From contig JAPLHM010000143.1 of NCBI GenBank assembly GCA_026389635.1, positions 1-9,147 on the forward strand: DNA of 9,147 nt. Direction: 5' to 3'. This document shows positions 1-7,565 of the stretch, piece by piece. Numbering within the stretch: position 1 is the stretch's first letter; each line of letters opens with the position of its first letter. The DNA is from Chloroflexota bacterium. Its GTDB lineage: Bacteria > Chloroflexota > Dehalococcoidia > GIF9 > UBA5629. Position numbers and translations under genes: made by a program. Under the pieces are notes generated by a model. That model was not told the origin of the DNA and made no database searches. It saw only the letters and a program-made list of their open reading frames with translations.

Positions 1-2
1 CC

Positions 3-659
3 TGGCAGGCTGCCAATAACGGCGTCCCCGCTCCCAGTTCAAGCGAACTGAGCGTAGTGTCTTTTATATTGCCCATAACTGAGAGGACCCGGCAGGAGAA
101 CGCAGCCATGGCCGACTGGCCCTCCGAGCGCTGGGCGCATACCCGGTTGCTGGGTGAAATATTCAGCCAGATCATGGTCAGGGAGATAGTGACCAGCCTG
201 ATGGGCAGGGGAGTGCTGGTGGTAGCTCCGGACGTTACGCCTTTGATGAAAAAGCAGCGTTACCCGGGTGTAGGCTGGGCCTCGCCCTGGTCGCACCGGC
301 ATATAGCCTATGCCGCCGGGTTGGGCACATTTGGCATGCACGACTTCCTCATCACCGAAAAGGGCGCCGCGCACCGCTGCGGCAGCTTCATAGTGAACCT
401 GCGTCTGAAACCGGACCGCACACGGCCGGAGAATATTCATGCCAATTGCCTGCAGCACAACGGCGTGAAGTGCCTGAAATGCGCCGCCAAATGCCCGGTT
501 GAGGCTATCGATGAGCGCGGCCATGATAAGGAGGCCTGCTACAAGCGGGTATCCAAATCGCTGGCTTACTGCAATAAGCGATATCACATCTTCATTTACG
601 GTTGCGGATTGTGCTCGGTAGGGGTTCCCTGCGCATCAGGGATACCTGTGAAGAAATAA
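3..659 (+). CDS. QueG-like (COG1600-type) double [4Fe-4S] protein, 5'-partial
   Basis: The frame is open from base 3 with no stop, so the gene starts upstream of the window. The GTG at 57 is only the first in-window start-like codon and has no convincing ribosome binding site. About 218 residues are visible. The segment around AYAAGLGTFGMHDFLIT matches the conserved stretch of epoxyqueuosine reductases (AGLGWIGKN..LIT), followed by an R.GSFIVN-type strand. The C-terminal half has two cysteine groups. One is C-x7-C-x2-C-x3-CP (NGVKCLKCAAKCPVEAI). The other is YGCGLCSVGVPC, which corresponds to the YGCDDCQ..CP motif of QueG. Together they would bind two [4Fe-4S] clusters. True QueG is a cobalamin-dependent tRNA-modifying reductase. 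This protein is divergent, with no second ferredoxin-type CP and extra cysteines between the groups, and it sits next to transporter and hydrolase genes. I therefore infer a redox protein of this superfamily rather than QueG itself. The cofactor-binding N-terminus is out of view. Its stop lies 20 bp before the MFS start, suggesting cotranscription. Confidence 0.75.
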   Translation, partial: WQAANNGVPAPSSSELSVVSFILPITERTRQENAAMADWPSERWAHTRLLGEIFSQIMVREIVTSLMGRGVLVVAPDVTPLMKKQRYPGVGWASPWSHRHIAYAAGLGTFGMHDFLITEKGAAHRCGSFIVNLRLKPDRTRPENIHANCLQHNGVKCLKCAAKCPVEAIDERGHDKEACYKRVSKSLAYCNKRYHIFIYGCGLCSVGVPCASGIPVKK

Positions 660-679
660 AGAGTGGAGTGAGTGGGCGA

Positions 680-1960
680 ATGGAAGAGAAAAGGTTCGAG
701 CTAAGCAGGGGTTCGGCGATCACAATATTAACCATATTGTCGTTGCTGTGGCTGATAAATTTTGCCGACCGGTCGATCATGACTGTAGTGCTTGAGGCGG
801 TCAAGGCGGACCTCAGACTCACCGACGCTCAGGCAGGCGGCCTGGTTGCCATGGTCACGGCCGGCATTGCCATTCTTACCATACCCGCATCTATTTTTGG
901 AGACAGGTGGGCGCGCCGCAAAGTCATAGCGGTGATGGCCGTGATCTGGAGTGCGGCCACCCTTGCCACGGCCTTTTGCATCAACCTGGGCCAGATGCTG
1001 GCGGCCAGGTTCCTGGTGGGCGCCGGTGAGGCCGGCTATTCACCCGTGGGTCAGGCCTGGCTCTCGGTTTCGTTCCGCAAGGAGATCAGGTCCTTAATAA
1101 TCGGTATCTTCTTCGCCTTCAGCCAGCTGGGCATGGTCATCGGCCTGGTGGTGGGCGGGTGGCTGCTCACTGCTACGGGTGACTGGCGCGTGCCCTTTTA
1201 CGTCTTCGCTATCCCCGGGATAATACTGGCCATTATTGTTTTATTCCTGCCCGATTACAGGACGGTCAGGGAACAGGGTGAAGCTGTCTTGAGCAAAAGT
1301 TACTTCAAGAGCTGGGCTGACATATTCAAATGTAAATCTTACCTTTTACCCACCATAGCCGGCATCTTCTTCCTGACCACTGTCGTGGCCGTGACGGTCT
1401 GGACACCGGCCATCCTGATGCGTGCATACGATATGGACGCGGCGGCGGCAGGACGGAGCTACGGTCTGGTTTCCCTGGTGCTGCTTTTTGCCCCGTTGGG
1501 CGGATTGATAGCCGACCGCTGGCAGAAACGCAACAAAAGCGGGCGTCCGCTGTTCATGGCTTTGACAGTCTTTCTGGCTCTGATAGTTTTTGCAGCCGCC
1601 TTTCTCAGCATCGGCCAGCCTGTGCAATTGTTCCTGGCGTTGCTGAGTCTCGGTACGTTCTTTGTGGCATTGAACCTGCCGGTCGGTTTCACCGTCGTGA
1701 ACGACGTCATAGCGCCGGGATTGAGATCGACAGCCCTCGGCATATCCGTACTGGTAATGCAGCTATTTGGCGCCACGCTGGGCACGGTCGCCGTAGGCGC
1801 CATATCCGACCGGCTGGGCGGAGGGGCGTCCGGGCTGCAATGGGGCCTTATCTGGACGCTCCCGGTTTTTGCACTGGCCATCGTGACCAACCTTATGCTG
1901 GCCAAATACTACCCCGCGGACAGCGCTAAATGTAGCGATCTTGTTTATGCTGAGAAATAA
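680..1960 (+). CDS. MFS transporter, spinster/ACS-like
   Basis: This encodes a 426-residue polytopic inner-membrane protein with about 12 hydrophobic segments, the normal size for a 12-TM major facilitator. TM1 carries NFADRSIMTVV, followed by DLRLTDAQAGGL, a pattern typical of spinster-like/ACS-type carriers. The loop 2-3 signature is GDRWARRK (residues 74-81), and a partial repeat of it, ADRWQKRNKSGRP with D279/R280, lies in the second half. GAGEAGYSPVGQAWLS matches the TM4-TM5 region of the same group. The start was set at ATG 680, preceded by GGAGTGAG at 665-672. Extending the frame upstream would overlap the iron-sulfur gene and add a non-hydrophobic, unrelated N-terminus. Substrate cannot be read from the sequence. 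Members of these families move organic anions, sugar acids, aromatic acids or lipid-like compounds. The neighbouring hydrolases suggest it carries their substrate or product (inference). The next gene begins 49 bp downstream. Confidence 0.88.
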   Translation: MEEKRFELSRGSAITILTILSLLWLINFADRSIMTVVLEAVKADLRLTDAQAGGLVAMVTAGIAILTIPASIFGDRWARRKVIAVMAVIWSAATLATAFCINLGQMLAARFLVGAGEAGYSPVGQAWLSVSFRKEIRSLIIGIFFAFSQLGMVIGLVVGGWLLTATGDWRVPFYVFAIPGIILAIIVLFLPDYRTVREQGEAVLSKSYFKSWADIFKCKSYLLPTIAGIFFLTTVVAVTVWTPAILMRAYDMDAAAAGRSYGLVSLVLLFAPLGGLIADRWQKRNKSGRPLFMALTVFLALIVFAAAFLSIGQPVQLFLALLSLGTFFVALNLPVGFTVVNDVIAPGLRSTALGISVLVMQLFGATLGTVAVGAISDRLGGGASGLQWGLIWTLPVFALAIVTNLMLAKYYPADSAKCSDLVYAEK

Positions 1961-2009
1961 CAAGAATGGATAACAAAAAAGACGGCAGATTTAGAAGGGG
2001 GAATTAAGA

Positions 2010-4025
2010 ATGGCAAATGTACCCAGGAAGGTTGCAGTATTAGGACTGGACTGCGCACTGCCCCATTTGATCGAGAAACATATAGCTGAGGGCCACCTGC
2101 CCACCTTTAAGAAGCTGATAGATAGCGGCGTAATAGCGGATAACTGTCTTGTGCCGTACCCCACCGTGACACCGCCCAACTGGGCTTCCATTGCCACAGG
2201 CGCCTGGCCGGGAACGCACGGCATAACCGATTTCCACACACACAAGTTAGGAACAACCCCGGTCAACACTAACTGCATACAGTCCTTCGATAGCCGGCTA
2301 TGTGAGGCTGAGTATCTGTGGGATGTTGCGGATAAGGCGGGCAAGAAATGCATTGTATTTAATTACCCGGGCGCCTGGCCTTCCAAAATGAAGAACGGCA
2401 TCACGGTCGGCGGCAGGGGGCTGGCTATCGGTGAAGTCCGTGCAGGGATGACTGCCATGTTCAGCCGGGCAAGCCTTTGCAGTGACATGTTGATCACCAC
2501 CGGCTTTTATCCGCGGGGCATCAAAGGCAAGTTCGCTGAAGCCAAAGGCTGGAGTAACCTGCCCAAAAAGGAAAATGAGCCCCTTGAGATGGAAGCGAAA
2601 ATGGTATTCAGGGACGCGGAAGTCGCTCCGGCTGGGACTTCCTGGTATGTGCTGGCGCGCCAGTCCGGTGATAACGGATATGACCGGGCCAGCCTGTCGC
2701 CGTCAAAGGATTTTAAGGATGCGTTCTGCACGTTGTCCGTCGGAGAGTGGAGTCCCGTCATAAATACCAGTATCAAAATGCAGGACGGCAAGATGGAAGA
2801 GGCCTTCTTCCGCTGCAAGCTGGTTGAACTGAGCGACGATGCAGAGGACCTCCGCCTGTATATAAGCTCTGTAGGGGCAAAAACAGGATGGAGCGACCCG
2901 CCGCAGATTGCCGCTGAACTGCAATCGCAGGAAGGTGTCACAGGGATTGCCGGCGGCATACTGGGGTATGCGCTGGAATGGTATGACCTGAATACATTTG
3001 TTGAGATCAACGAATATTACACACAGTTCCTGGCTGACTGTGCCTGTGCGCTGCTGGGCAAGCATGAATGGGACCTTTTCTTCATGCATGCGCATTCGCC
3101 GGACTATGCCTACCATATGATACTGACCGAGATGGATCCGGATTTGACCAAAGACGAAGCGGTGAGGAAGGCAGCCTGGGATGCGCACCTGAGGATATAC
3201 CAGGCGCAGGATAAGATGCTGGCGCAGATATTAGGGGTGCTGGATAAGGACACACTGGTTATCACCGTATCCGACCACGGGGCGGTGCCGGACGGCCCCA
3301 ATATCGATCCATTTAAGATGCTTGTTCCCGCCGGGCTGACAGTATTGTCTGAAAAGCAGATTGATTTCGCCAACGTAGGCGATATAAAAGGACGTGCACA
3401 GGGATTGATTGAGGAGTTCAGGGTAGCCTTCCAGGTACCAGACGTTAGTAAATCCAAGTGTTTCCCGCAGCGTGCCATCTATGTATATATCAACCTCAAG
3501 GGACGTGACCCCGAGGGTATTGTTGACCCCGGGGATTATAAAGAAGTCCAGCAGCAGATTATCGACGCGCTGCTTACCTATGTCGATCCCGCGACCGGCA
3601 AGCGCCAGATTTCCCTGGCGCTGACCAAGCAGGATGCGCGCATTCTGGGACTTTACGGCGATCATGTGGGCGACGTGGTATATGCCGTTTACCCGTGGTT
3701 TTCCGGCCAGCACGCCAATATCCTGCCCGCCGCCGAATGGGGTGTGGGCAATCTAAAAGCCCTGCTGACCTTCACGGGTCCGGGCATGAAAAAGGGCTAC
3801 CGGCTGCAGAGGACGTGTAACCTGGTCGATATAGTGCCGACCATCTGCTACCTGATGGATTTACCACTGCCGTCGACCGTGGAAGGGGCGGTTATCTACC
3901 AGGCATTCAAGAATCCTGATTTCAAATCAGACGAAATTAATAAGCTCAAGGCAGGCCTGGCACGGATGGAGACGGCACTGCAGCGCGGCGAACGCCAGCC
4001 CTGGGACAAGCACGAGTGTGCCTGA
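2010..4025 (+). CDS. Alkaline-phosphatase-superfamily hydrolase (type I phosphodiesterase/NPP-like), copy 1
   Basis: This is a complete 671-residue protein of the alkaline phosphatase superfamily, two-metal hydrolases of phosphate mono- or diesters. The whole catalytic set can be assigned: D14 (VLGLDCA), nucleophile T54 with N57 (TPPNW), D365 and H369 (HSPDYAYH), D422-H423 (VSDHG) and H568 (GQHAN). The nucleophile is Thr and there is no C/S-x-P-x-R motif, so it is not a formylglycine sulfatase. About 310 residues separate T54 from D365, against roughly 115 in classical NPPs. This implies a cap or insertion of some 200 residues, including LVELSDDAEDLRLYISS, that probably shapes substrate choice. 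No signal peptide or membrane segment is visible, so it is likely cytoplasmic. The start ATG is preceded by AGAAGGGGG (1993-2001). The stop lies 13 bp before the OsmC-like ATG. A close paralog starts at 7663. Natural substrate is unknown; nucleotide-, lipid- or phosphonate-type esters are all possible. Confidence 0.88.
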   Translation: MANVPRKVAVLGLDCALPHLIEKHIAEGHLPTFKKLIDSGVIADNCLVPYPTVTPPNWASIATGAWPGTHGITDFHTHKLGTTPVNTNCIQSFDSRLCEAEYLWDVADKAGKKCIVFNYPGAWPSKMKNGITVGGRGLAIGEVRAGMTAMFSRASLCSDMLITTGFYPRGIKGKFAEAKGWSNLPKKENEPLEMEAKMVFRDAEVAPAGTSWYVLARQSGDNGYDRASLSPSKDFKDAFCTLSVGEWSPVINTSIKMQDGKMEEAFFRCKLVELSDDAEDLRLYISSVGAKTGWSDPPQIAAELQSQEGVTGIAGGILGYALEWYDLNTFVEINEYYTQFLADCACALLGKHEWDLFFMHAHSPDYAYHMILTEMDPDLTKDEAVRKAAWDAHLRIYQAQDKMLAQILGVLDKDTLVITVSDHGAVPDGPNIDPFKMLVPAGLTVLSEKQIDFANVGDIKGRAQGLIEEFRVAFQVPDVSKSKCFPQRAIYVYINLKGRDPEGIVDPGDYKEVQQQIIDALLTYVDPATGKRQISLALTKQDARILGLYGDHVGDVVYAVYPWFSGQHANILPAAEWGVGNLKALLTFTGPGMKKGYRLQRTCNLVDIVPTICYLMDLPLPSTVEGAVIYQAFKNPDFKSDEINKLKAGLARMETALQRGERQPWDKHECA

Positions 4026-4027
4026 AA

Positions 4028-4035
4028 AAGGGGGA
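4028..4035 (+). promoter_or_regulatory. Ribosome binding site for the OsmC-like gene
   Basis: The purine run AAGGGGGA ends 3 nt before ATG 4039. It decides the start: the in-frame GTG at 4018 would overlap the upstream hydrolase gene by 8 bp and has no such site. The same G-run style (AGGGGG) precedes the hydrolase start at 2010. Confidence 0.6.
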
Positions 4036-4038
4036 AGC

Positions 4039-4473
4039 ATGGAACTGACAGATTGCGTAGTGGAATACCGCAGGGATGGCGGGGATGGTCATCTCTTTAG
4101 CATGACGCCCGAAGGAGTGCCCGTGTTCCAGGTGAGCAACAAGGACCTTACGCCCGAAGGCCGCAGGCACTGGGCCAACCGGGTGCTTAATGCCGCGGCG
4201 TTGTGCTGCGTGGCGACCACGCTGGCATCGGACCTGATCAAGCGCGGCGCCGAAGTGAAATCGCTGACAGGCAGGGCTGCATCCGGCAAAGAGAAAGACT
4301 CGGTGCTGAGGACGCACATCAATGAAATCCAGGTCGAAATCGAGGTGGATATCGGTGACGCCGACCAGGCCATACTTGATGAATGCCTGGAGATCATCAG
4401 CCGCGATACGCTGGCCATGTACTCACTGCGTGAGGGTATAGAAGTGGAAGCCAGCATCAAGCGGGTGAAGTGA
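4039..4473 (+). CDS. OsmC-like fold protein lacking the second catalytic cysteine
   Basis: This encodes 144 residues, the usual length for the OsmC/Ohr superfamily of small cytoplasmic thiol peroxidases and relatives. Visible parts are an N-terminal beta region (residues 1-35) and a central helix, NRVLNAAALCCVATTLAS. The helix corresponds to the family's LLAAA..GC...TL helix, with C56/C57 at the peroxidatic position. These are followed by a strand, INEIQVEIEVDI, and a C-terminal helix-turn-strand ending in LREGIEVEASIKR, which aligns with the family's C.vs..L..GvEV segment. The second conserved cysteine falls at T124 by my alignment, and the nearest cysteine is C116. A classical two-cysteine organic hydroperoxide reductase mechanism is therefore unlikely. 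The protein may be a binding or otherwise repurposed OsmC homolog. It sits 6 bp before the TetR start, so it is surely cotranscribed with it. Fold assignment is by pattern recognition and is moderately sure; function is not. Confidence 0.68.
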   Translation: MELTDCVVEYRRDGGDGHLFSMTPEGVPVFQVSNKDLTPEGRRHWANRVLNAAALCCVATTLASDLIKRGAEVKSLTGRAASGKEKDSVLRTHINEIQVEIEVDIGDADQAILDECLEIISRDTLAMYSLREGIEVEASIKRVK

Positions 4474-4479
4474 GGCTTT

Positions 4480-5073
4480 GTGGCTAAGCTTGCTGATCCC
4501 AACAGGCGCGAAGATATACTCAAAGCCGCGCGCGAAGTATTTAAACAAAGCGGTTATGCGAAGGCGCATGTGGCAGAGATTGCTCAGCGTGCCGGGGTGG
4601 CCAAGGGGACGGTCTACCTTTACTTTGAATCCAAGCAGGCCATGCTTGATGCGCTGTGCGACCGTTACCAGGAGATGATTGCCGATGCCCTGCTTCCCAC
4701 CCTGCAGAACCCCGACCCTCGCGCAGCAATAAAAGAGGCGGTACATGCTGCGTTGGCCGTAGCTTCCCGGGAACGGGATTTATTGGAACTGCTTGACCTG
4801 CGCCTTGGGTTGGCTGCCGGTGGCGCGGCCATTGAGAACCCCAGGGGACAAAAAATCCTGCGGCGTTTTTTCCGCGAGAGGGTTGCCAGCGGTGATATTC
4901 AGGATTACGACCCTGTAATAGCATCGGAGTTAACCGCCGGTTTCGTCCAGTGGATTTCCAAATTGTGCCTGCTTTGGCGGGACCTGGACATATCCAGGTA
5001 CGAAGATACCGCGGTGCGCATGCTCCAGCAAGCTCTGCTAAGTAAAAATAGTAGCAACGGAGGTAGTCTATGA
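4480..5073 (+). CDS. TetR/AcrR family transcriptional regulator
   Basis: The 197-residue protein begins with a classic TetR DNA-binding domain over about residues 9-55. REDILKAAREVFKQSGYA is helix 1. It is followed by AEIAQRAGVAKGTVYLYFESKQ, the helix-turn-helix with the hallmark G.VYLYF.SK motif. The remaining 140 residues are an all-helical ligand-binding and dimerisation domain with no recognisable ligand signature. Start is GTG at 4480, with TGAGG (4471-4475) just upstream; the SD overlaps the stop of the OsmC-like gene. The stop overlaps the next ATG in an ATGA arrangement (5070-5073), implying translational coupling to the DUF169 gene. TetR proteins usually repress their own locus and are released by a small ligand that the locus exports or degrades. 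A repressor in mid-operon would act on a promoter upstream of the window or on one of the short gaps. No strong operator is evident. Confidence 0.93.
   Translation: MAKLADPNRREDILKAAREVFKQSGYAKAHVAEIAQRAGVAKGTVYLYFESKQAMLDALCDRYQEMIADALLPTLQNPDPRAAIKEAVHAALAVASRERDLLELLDLRLGLAAGGAAIENPRGQKILRRFFRERVASGDIQDYDPVIASELTAGFVQWISKLCLLWRDLDISRYEDTAVRMLQQALLSKNSSNGGSL
5059..5064 (+). promoter_or_regulatory. Ribosome binding site GGAGGT for the DUF169 gene
   Basis: A perfect Shine-Dalgarno core lies inside the 3' end of the TetR gene, 5 nt before ATG 5070. It supports independent strong initiation of the DUF169 gene despite the 4-bp overlap with the TetR stop. Confidence 0.75.
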
Positions 5074-5903
5074 GAACACTGGAAGAATACAGGGCGGCGG
5101 GCAAAAGCGTATACGATAAATTGCACCTTGCCACTTATCCCATCGGTATCAAATATATCAAGAGCGAGGAGGAGATACCTGGGGGGAGCATCAGGCCGAG
5201 CGCAATGGGTCAGCAGGCCAGCCTCTGCCAGGCCTTCACCTATGCCCGGAGGTTCGGTTTCTGCATCGCCATGACGGGCAAAGACAACTTCTGCACGGCT
5301 GCTACAGCCTGGCACCTGTGGGAAGAGGCCACCCCGGATGAGATCATCCACAGCCAGATACTGCAGGGTTGGCACAAGGACCTGGAGGCGGAGACAGGGG
5401 TCTGGAACCTGTACGTTAAACGCTGGGGTAAGAATTACCCGCAGAAAATGAGGGGTTACACAGGCTTTGTATGCGCCCCACTGCATGATGCCAAACTGAT
5501 ACCGGACTCAGTGCTGATTTACGGCAACAGCCTGAACCTGATGCATCTCATCCATGCCATGGTCTACGATGGTAAAGATTTCCCTTCATCGGATTTTTCC
5601 GGATTCGGCGAGTCCTGCCAGAAGGGAGGGTTCGTTCCGTGGATCACAGGCATCCCGCAGATCGTGGTTCCAGGGTTCGGCGACCATTCAGTGGCAGCCG
5701 CTCATGAGGGTGAGATAGCCATGGGTATGCCGGCCGAGCTTATATTTAAAGTAGATGAGAACCTCTTCCTGACCGGTGGCGCTATGAACGTGGGGCAACC
5801 CCCGCATGCCATGATGGCCATGAGCCTGACCGAAGGCATAACGCCGGGTTGGCCGTACCTGAGGGAAAGGTTCGAGGCGCATAAGAAAGAAAAGGGCGGC
5901 TGA
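5070..5903 (+). CDS. DUF169 family protein (COG2043-type), function unknown
   Basis: The 277-residue protein matches the DUF169 pattern. The N-terminal YPIGIKYIKSEEEIP (family: P.av.f....eeip) is followed by LCQAFTYARRFG (C53-Q54, family CQ...AR..G) and then more cysteines at C65 and C75. Later parts have a CAPLHD segment with C135, ESCQKGG with C183, a VVPGFGDH motif and AMGMPAELI (family siP....). There is no signal peptide or membrane helix, so it is probably cytoplasmic. DUF169 proteins occur mainly in anaerobic bacteria and archaea and have no established activity. The conserved cysteines suggest metal, Fe-S or cofactor binding, which is inference. The start codon overlaps the TetR stop and has GGAGGT upstream. 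A 67-bp gap separates it from the metallo-beta-lactamase-type gene. The tight coupling with the TetR gene suggests the two are functionally linked. Confidence 0.8.
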   Translation: MRTLEEYRAAGKSVYDKLHLATYPIGIKYIKSEEEIPGGSIRPSAMGQQASLCQAFTYARRFGFCIAMTGKDNFCTAATAWHLWEEATPDEIIHSQILQGWHKDLEAETGVWNLYVKRWGKNYPQKMRGYTGFVCAPLHDAKLIPDSVLIYGNSLNLMHLIHAMVYDGKDFPSSDFSGFGESCQKGGFVPWITGIPQIVVPGFGDHSVAAAHEGEIAMGMPAELIFKVDENLFLTGGAMNVGQPPHAMMAMSLTEGITPGWPYLRERFEAHKKEKGG

Positions 5904-5955
5904 GTAAAATGCAGCAGGGAAAGTTCAACTTGCGGCTTAGCGGTTCGATCCCAAG

Positions 5956-5961
5956 AGGAGG
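5956..5961 (+). promoter_or_regulatory. Ribosome binding site AGGAGG(T) for the alkylsulfatase-like gene
   Basis: GAGGAGGT spans the end of the 67-bp gap and lies 9 nt before ATG 5971. It fixes that start over the in-frame ATG at 6019, which would begin directly at the signal peptide. A functional initiation site remains although the gene downstream is broken. Confidence 0.7.
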
Positions 5962-5970
5962 TAACTGATA

Positions 5971-7565
5971 ATGACAGATAACGCTATATTAAGCAGGCGC
6001 CGGAACGCCGGTGCTCTAATGAAGGTGCTGTTCGTTTTTATGGTTGTGATCGTGTTGGCAGGCCAGGCCGGCTGTGCGCAACCGAAAAAGGCGCCGCCGG
6101 CGCCGTTGGCTGCCACCGAAGCGCTGGATATCATAAACAAACACTGCGCGGAGCAGATCGGCCAACCGAGGATTGAAAAGATATCGGAACACGTTTGGGC
6201 GGCGCTGGGATACGACCTGGCATCGACCATCCTCATCCATACAGGGGAGGGCAATGTCATTGTCGATACCTCGATAGTGCCTGCCGCCGCCAGGGTGGTT
6301 AAGCAGGATTTGCTGAAAGCCGCGCCTGCCGGGCCGGTCAAGGCCATTATTTACACGCACAGCCACGTTGACCACACCATGGGCGCCACCGTGTGGGCAG
6401 AGAACGGCACGCGCATATGGGCTACCGATTCCTTTATTGCCGACTGGTTCAAGCAATACGGCCTGTTCGGCCAGGCCGAGGCTACGCGGGGCATGCGGCA
6501 GCAGGCTTACCACACTTCAAGGGACGAAGTGCCGTGCTCCGCTGTCGGGCCTATCATGCGAACCTATTCGCTGGACGATACAGGTGTGTTAGGCCCCCTT
6601 TGCTGTGCGCCGATGATTATTACTGGGCCTTCCCCAACCTGTATACCATCAGGGGCACCAGTCCCCGTCCGGTGGATGAATGGATAACCAGCATAGATAC
6701 CATGCGCAGGCTGCAGCCCGAGCACCTGGTACCTTCCCATACCAGCCCTATCAACGGCAGCGAAAAAATAGCAGAGGTACTGACCAATTACCGGGACGCA
6801 ATTCAATACGTGCGCAATGAGGTGGTCAGGAGGGCCAACCGTGGCGAGGACATCGACACCATCGCCGAAAGCATCAAATTGCCCGAGCAACTTGCCCGGC
6901 AGCCATACCTGTGGGAAGGCTACGGACAGGTGGACTGGTCGGCGCGGGCTATTTACAACAACAACCTTGGCTGGTTCGACGGCAGGGCGGATAAGCTGTA
7001 CCCCCTTGATCACGCCCAGGCTGCCAAACGTGAGATAGAGCTCATGGGTGGAGCGGGGAAAGTGCTCGAACAGGCTACGAAAGCTCTTAAAGATGGCGAT
7101 TCCCGGTGGCTGCGGCAGATCGCCGCCGGCACGTTCAACACCAACGGCAGGGCTTACCTGCTGGAGTATGCCACCGAACTCACGCAGGGCCCATTCAAGC
7201 AAAACAGGGTGACATTGCCGGTTGAAACAGTAGCAAGCATGCCGGTGGGATTCCTGTTCGACAACATCGCCGTGCGCCTTGAACCCGCAAAGGCGCAGGG
7301 CGTTTTCGAGTCGGTCCGCTTCATCTTTCCGGACCTTAACACGCAATTTAACGTGACCGTGCGCAACGGGATTACCGAGGTTGTCGAGGGCGAACCGCTG
7401 CCCGGCACGCCGCCGCCGCTGGCCACCGTGACCGTTGACTCGCTGACCTATAAGCTGATGGCGCTTAAGATGTTGGACACCATGGCCGCATTTACACAGG
7501 GCAAAATCAAGGTGGATGGCAGCCTGCCCGGGTTTATCGCGTTCATGGGGCGCTTCCAAACCTGA
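5971..7565 (+). pseudogene. Alkylsulfatase-like metallo-beta-lactamase protein, disrupted by internal deletion plus frameshift
   Basis: The N-terminal part is read in one frame (5971 to about 6598). It has a basic n-region, a hydrophobic segment (MKVLFVFMVVIVLAG) ending at a weak lipobox (QAGC), then an MBL domain with THSHVDH (H130, H132, D134, H135). The similarity continues through GMRQQAY to DDTGVLGP. The C-terminal part is in another frame, from about 6597 to 7565. It opens with LLCADDYYWAFPNLYTIRG and has PSHTSP with a ligand-type His at 6738. Next come the alkylsulfatase dimerisation region (IKLPEQLA, LGWFDG, ELMGGAGKVL) and an SCP2-like C-terminal domain. SdsA1/YjcS-type enzymes have roughly 35-50 residues between these two pieces, including the TPGTEAP-like or HAPGET-like motif that supplies a metal ligand. 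This segment is absent in every frame, and the first frame stops at 6687. A deletion of length 3n+1 around 6586-6600 explains both facts. An assembly error is the main alternative. The intact family cleaves alkyl sulfate esters using two zinc ions. Confidence 0.82.

Noticed and set aside
2010..4025. Sulfatase assignment for the AlkP-superfamily hydrolase
   Set aside because: The nucleophile site is TPPNW, with no C/S-x-P-x-R motif for formylglycine formation, so an NPP-like phosphoester hydrolase fits better.
4541..5486. Antisense open frames opposite the TetR and DUF169 genes (about 195 codons each)
   Set aside because: They overlap convincing + strand genes, lack family motifs and have no ribosome binding site.
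5938..5954. GGTTCGATCCC, identical to a tRNA T-arm loop consensus
   Set aside because: The flanking bases do not form the 5-bp T stem, and no D-arm, anticodon arm or acceptor stem can be folded around it in the 67-bp gap, so it is a chance match.
6393..6596. Upstream extension of the second alkylsulfatase frame as an independent gene start
   Set aside because: The translation before LLCADDYY does not resemble the family, no ribosome binding site precedes the GTG at 6393, and it overlaps the coding frame of the MBL domain.
6564..7559. 331-codon antisense open frame opposite the alkylsulfatase C-terminal half
   Set aside because: Its translation has no recognisable domain and is rich in the residues expected from reading a GC-rich gene backwards, while the + strand frame shows clear family motifs.
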